Of a stretch of DNA of 5,289 nt, positions 4,411-5,289 are shown piece by piece. The notes under the pieces are model-generated. The model did no database searches, had not been told where the DNA came from, and worked only from the letters and a program-made list of their open reading frames with translations. The translations under genes were made by a program, and so were the position numbers. Position 1 is the first letter of the stretch, and the number at the start of each line of letters is the position of its first letter. This stretch comes from Chloroflexota bacterium (lineage in GTDB: Bacteria; Chloroflexota; Limnocylindria; Limnocylindrales; CSP1-4), in assembly GCA_021789355.1 (NCBI GenBank), contig JAJYJR010000450.1:1-5289 (forward strand), written 5' to 3'.

Positions 4411-5226
4411 GCGCAGGGTGCCGGCGAAGACCTGCCAGGCGAGCAGCGTCTTTGCGAACAGGCTCAGCAGCATGTACACGCGTTCGCCGTGCAGGTAGTC
4501 GCGCCAGGCGCCGGTGCGGCGGTACTGCAGGACCATGTTGATCGCGAAGACGTTGAACGAGACGAAGAGCGACACGAAGATCGCGATCACGAAGCCCGGG
4601 ATCGCGGCCGCGCCGGGATCGGTCGCCGCCGTCAGCAGCGCGGCGGCGATGACGATCCAGGGCACCGCTCCCACCATGGACCCGGACACGAAGTGCAGCC
4701 ACTGCGGCCGCTGCCGGCCCTCGTTGGCCGCCTCCATGCTCCAGCCGAACAGGTTCATGGCCACGTTCGCGCCGAAGATCGCGATCAGAGTGCCGATCTC
4801 CTGGATGCCGCTCAGCGTGGCGATCACGACGATCATGAGGCTCGACGAGACGGCGTACTCGATCCACCTGGCCGGGTTCTGGCCCCGGGCGAGGTGTCGC
4901 TCGTACCAGCGGCGCGCGGGGAACGCGAGCGTCGCATGGGCGAGCGCGCTGGCCAGGAAGAAGAGGGCGACTGCCGGACCGATCGGCAGCTCGAAGACGG
5001 CCCGCTGCGCCGGGACGAGGGTGCGCGTGGCCGCGTCGAACGTCAGGTAGCTGCTGACGACGGGCGCGGTGACGATCGGGTTGCGGGCGAACGACAGGGC
5101 CAGGATGAGCCCGAACTGCAGGGCGTGGAGGATGCCCAGCACGGCGTTCCAGCGGAACAGGCTGGCCGAACGCTCGGCAGGAATGGACGGCGATCGGTCG
5201 GGGATCGCCGCGGCGGCGATGGACAT
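4405..5226 (-). CDS. Heliorhodopsin (retinal-binding 7-TM light sensor)
   Basis: This is a complete 273-aa heliorhodopsin. Family landmarks, in order, are H34 in TM1 (GILHALQFGLIL), H97 in TM2, the TM3 motif ARWIEYAVSSSLMIVVIATL (119-138) with E123 at the counterion position, and the TM4 block IAIFGANVAMNLFGWSMEA (148-166). Next come PW (189-190) in TM5 and VSFNVFAINMVLQYRRTGAW (222-241) in TM6. The TM7 motif LLSLFAKTLLAWQVFAGTL (253-271) has K259 as the retinal Schiff-base lysine. The Glu-to-Lys spacing of 136 is close to the 134 of HeR-48C12 (E107, K241). Heliorhodopsins sit in the membrane inverted relative to type 1 rhodopsins (N-terminus cytoplasmic) and have slow photocycles without clear pumping; a sensory or enzyme-regulating role is proposed. 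ATG 5226 is chosen because GAGGA lies 8 nt upstream. An in-frame ATG at 5274 would add 16 atypical residues. Confidence 0.96.
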   Translation of the reverse strand: MSIAAAAIPDRSPSIPAERSASLFRWNAVLGILHALQFGLILALSFARNPIVTAPVVSSYLTFDAATRTLVPAQRAVFELPIGPAVALFFLASALAHATLAFPARRWYERHLARGQNPARWIEYAVSSSLMIVVIATLSGIQEIGTLIAIFGANVAMNLFGWSMEAANEGRQRPQWLHFVSGSMVGAVPWIVIAAALLTAATDPGAAAIPGFVIAIFVSLFVSFNVFAINMVLQYRRTGAWRDYLHGERVYMLLSLFAKTLLAWQVFAGTLRP

Positions 5227-5289
5227 GCTCGGGGTCCTCGTGTGGTGGGCTCCAGAAAGGACGCCCCTGAGCATAGTTCGCGCCCGCGG
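5227..5289 (-). promoter_or_regulatory. Heliorhodopsin leader with Shine-Dalgarno and possible -10
   Basis: On the minus strand, GAGGA ends 8 nt before the ATG at 5226. Further upstream, TATGCT (5275-5270) matches the -10 consensus at four of six positions and would give a leader of roughly 35-40 nt. Any -35 would fall at or beyond the window edge, so the promoter call is tentative. Confidence 0.4.

Noticed and set aside
1..5289. CRISPR arrays, insertion sequences, tRNA or rRNA genes, integrase attachment sites
   Set aside because: I saw no regularly spaced repeats, transposase-like frames, terminal inverted repeats or tRNA-like cloverleaf on either strand.

Overview
The window has very high G+C and GC-biased third codon positions, and it carries five intact genes, one partial gene and one gene remnant. 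The gene set is a YwiC-like membrane protein, a heme-copper-oxidase-fold protein, DUF59 and DUF2249 proteins, a PD-(D/E)XK-like plus winged-helix protein, and a heliorhodopsin. Heliorhodopsins are known mainly from monoderm-type lineages. Together with the G+C this suggests a Chloroflexota or actinobacterial genome, perhaps an uncultured soil or freshwater lineage. That assignment is inference; the window has no rRNA or marker gene.

Layout. (1) 1-297, minus strand: the N-terminal part of a winged-helix repressor-type regulator, cut by the window edge. (2) 298-419: a divergent control region. It holds a perfect 20-bp palindrome matching the CRP consensus exactly, with TATAAT on both strands inside it, followed by a 9-bp inverted repeat. 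(3) 420-3276, plus strand: four consecutive genes, namely the YwiC-like protein, a 12-helix protein of the heme-copper oxidase subunit I fold, a DUF59/MIP18-type metal-sulfur cluster assembly protein and a DUF2249 protein. The last three are tightly packed, with a 4-bp ATGA overlap and then a Shine-Dalgarno placed on the preceding stop codon. A separate AT-rich promoter-like stretch precedes the second gene. (4) 3304-3638: remains of a Crp/Fnr-type cyclic-nucleotide-binding domain, lacking its beginning and HTH and broken by an apparent 1-nt frameshift in a G tract. (5) 3639-4388, plus strand: a protein of unknown function with a D...EVQ nuclease-like core and a C-terminal winged helix. (6) 4405-5226, minus strand: a complete heliorhodopsin, convergent with the previous gene across a 16-bp gap that contains a hairpin.

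How it may fit together. YwiC is encoded beside fnr and the nar genes in Bacillus subtilis. DUF2249, DUF59 and oxidase-like or NnrS-like membrane proteins are often found near nitrogen-oxide respiration genes. The plus-strand cluster is therefore best read as an accessory module for anaerobic or nitrogen-oxide metabolism, under redox or metabolic control by the adjacent regulator and/or a Crp/Fnr protein. No catalytic denitrification gene lies in the window, so this remains inference. The heliorhodopsin looks like an independent transcription unit.
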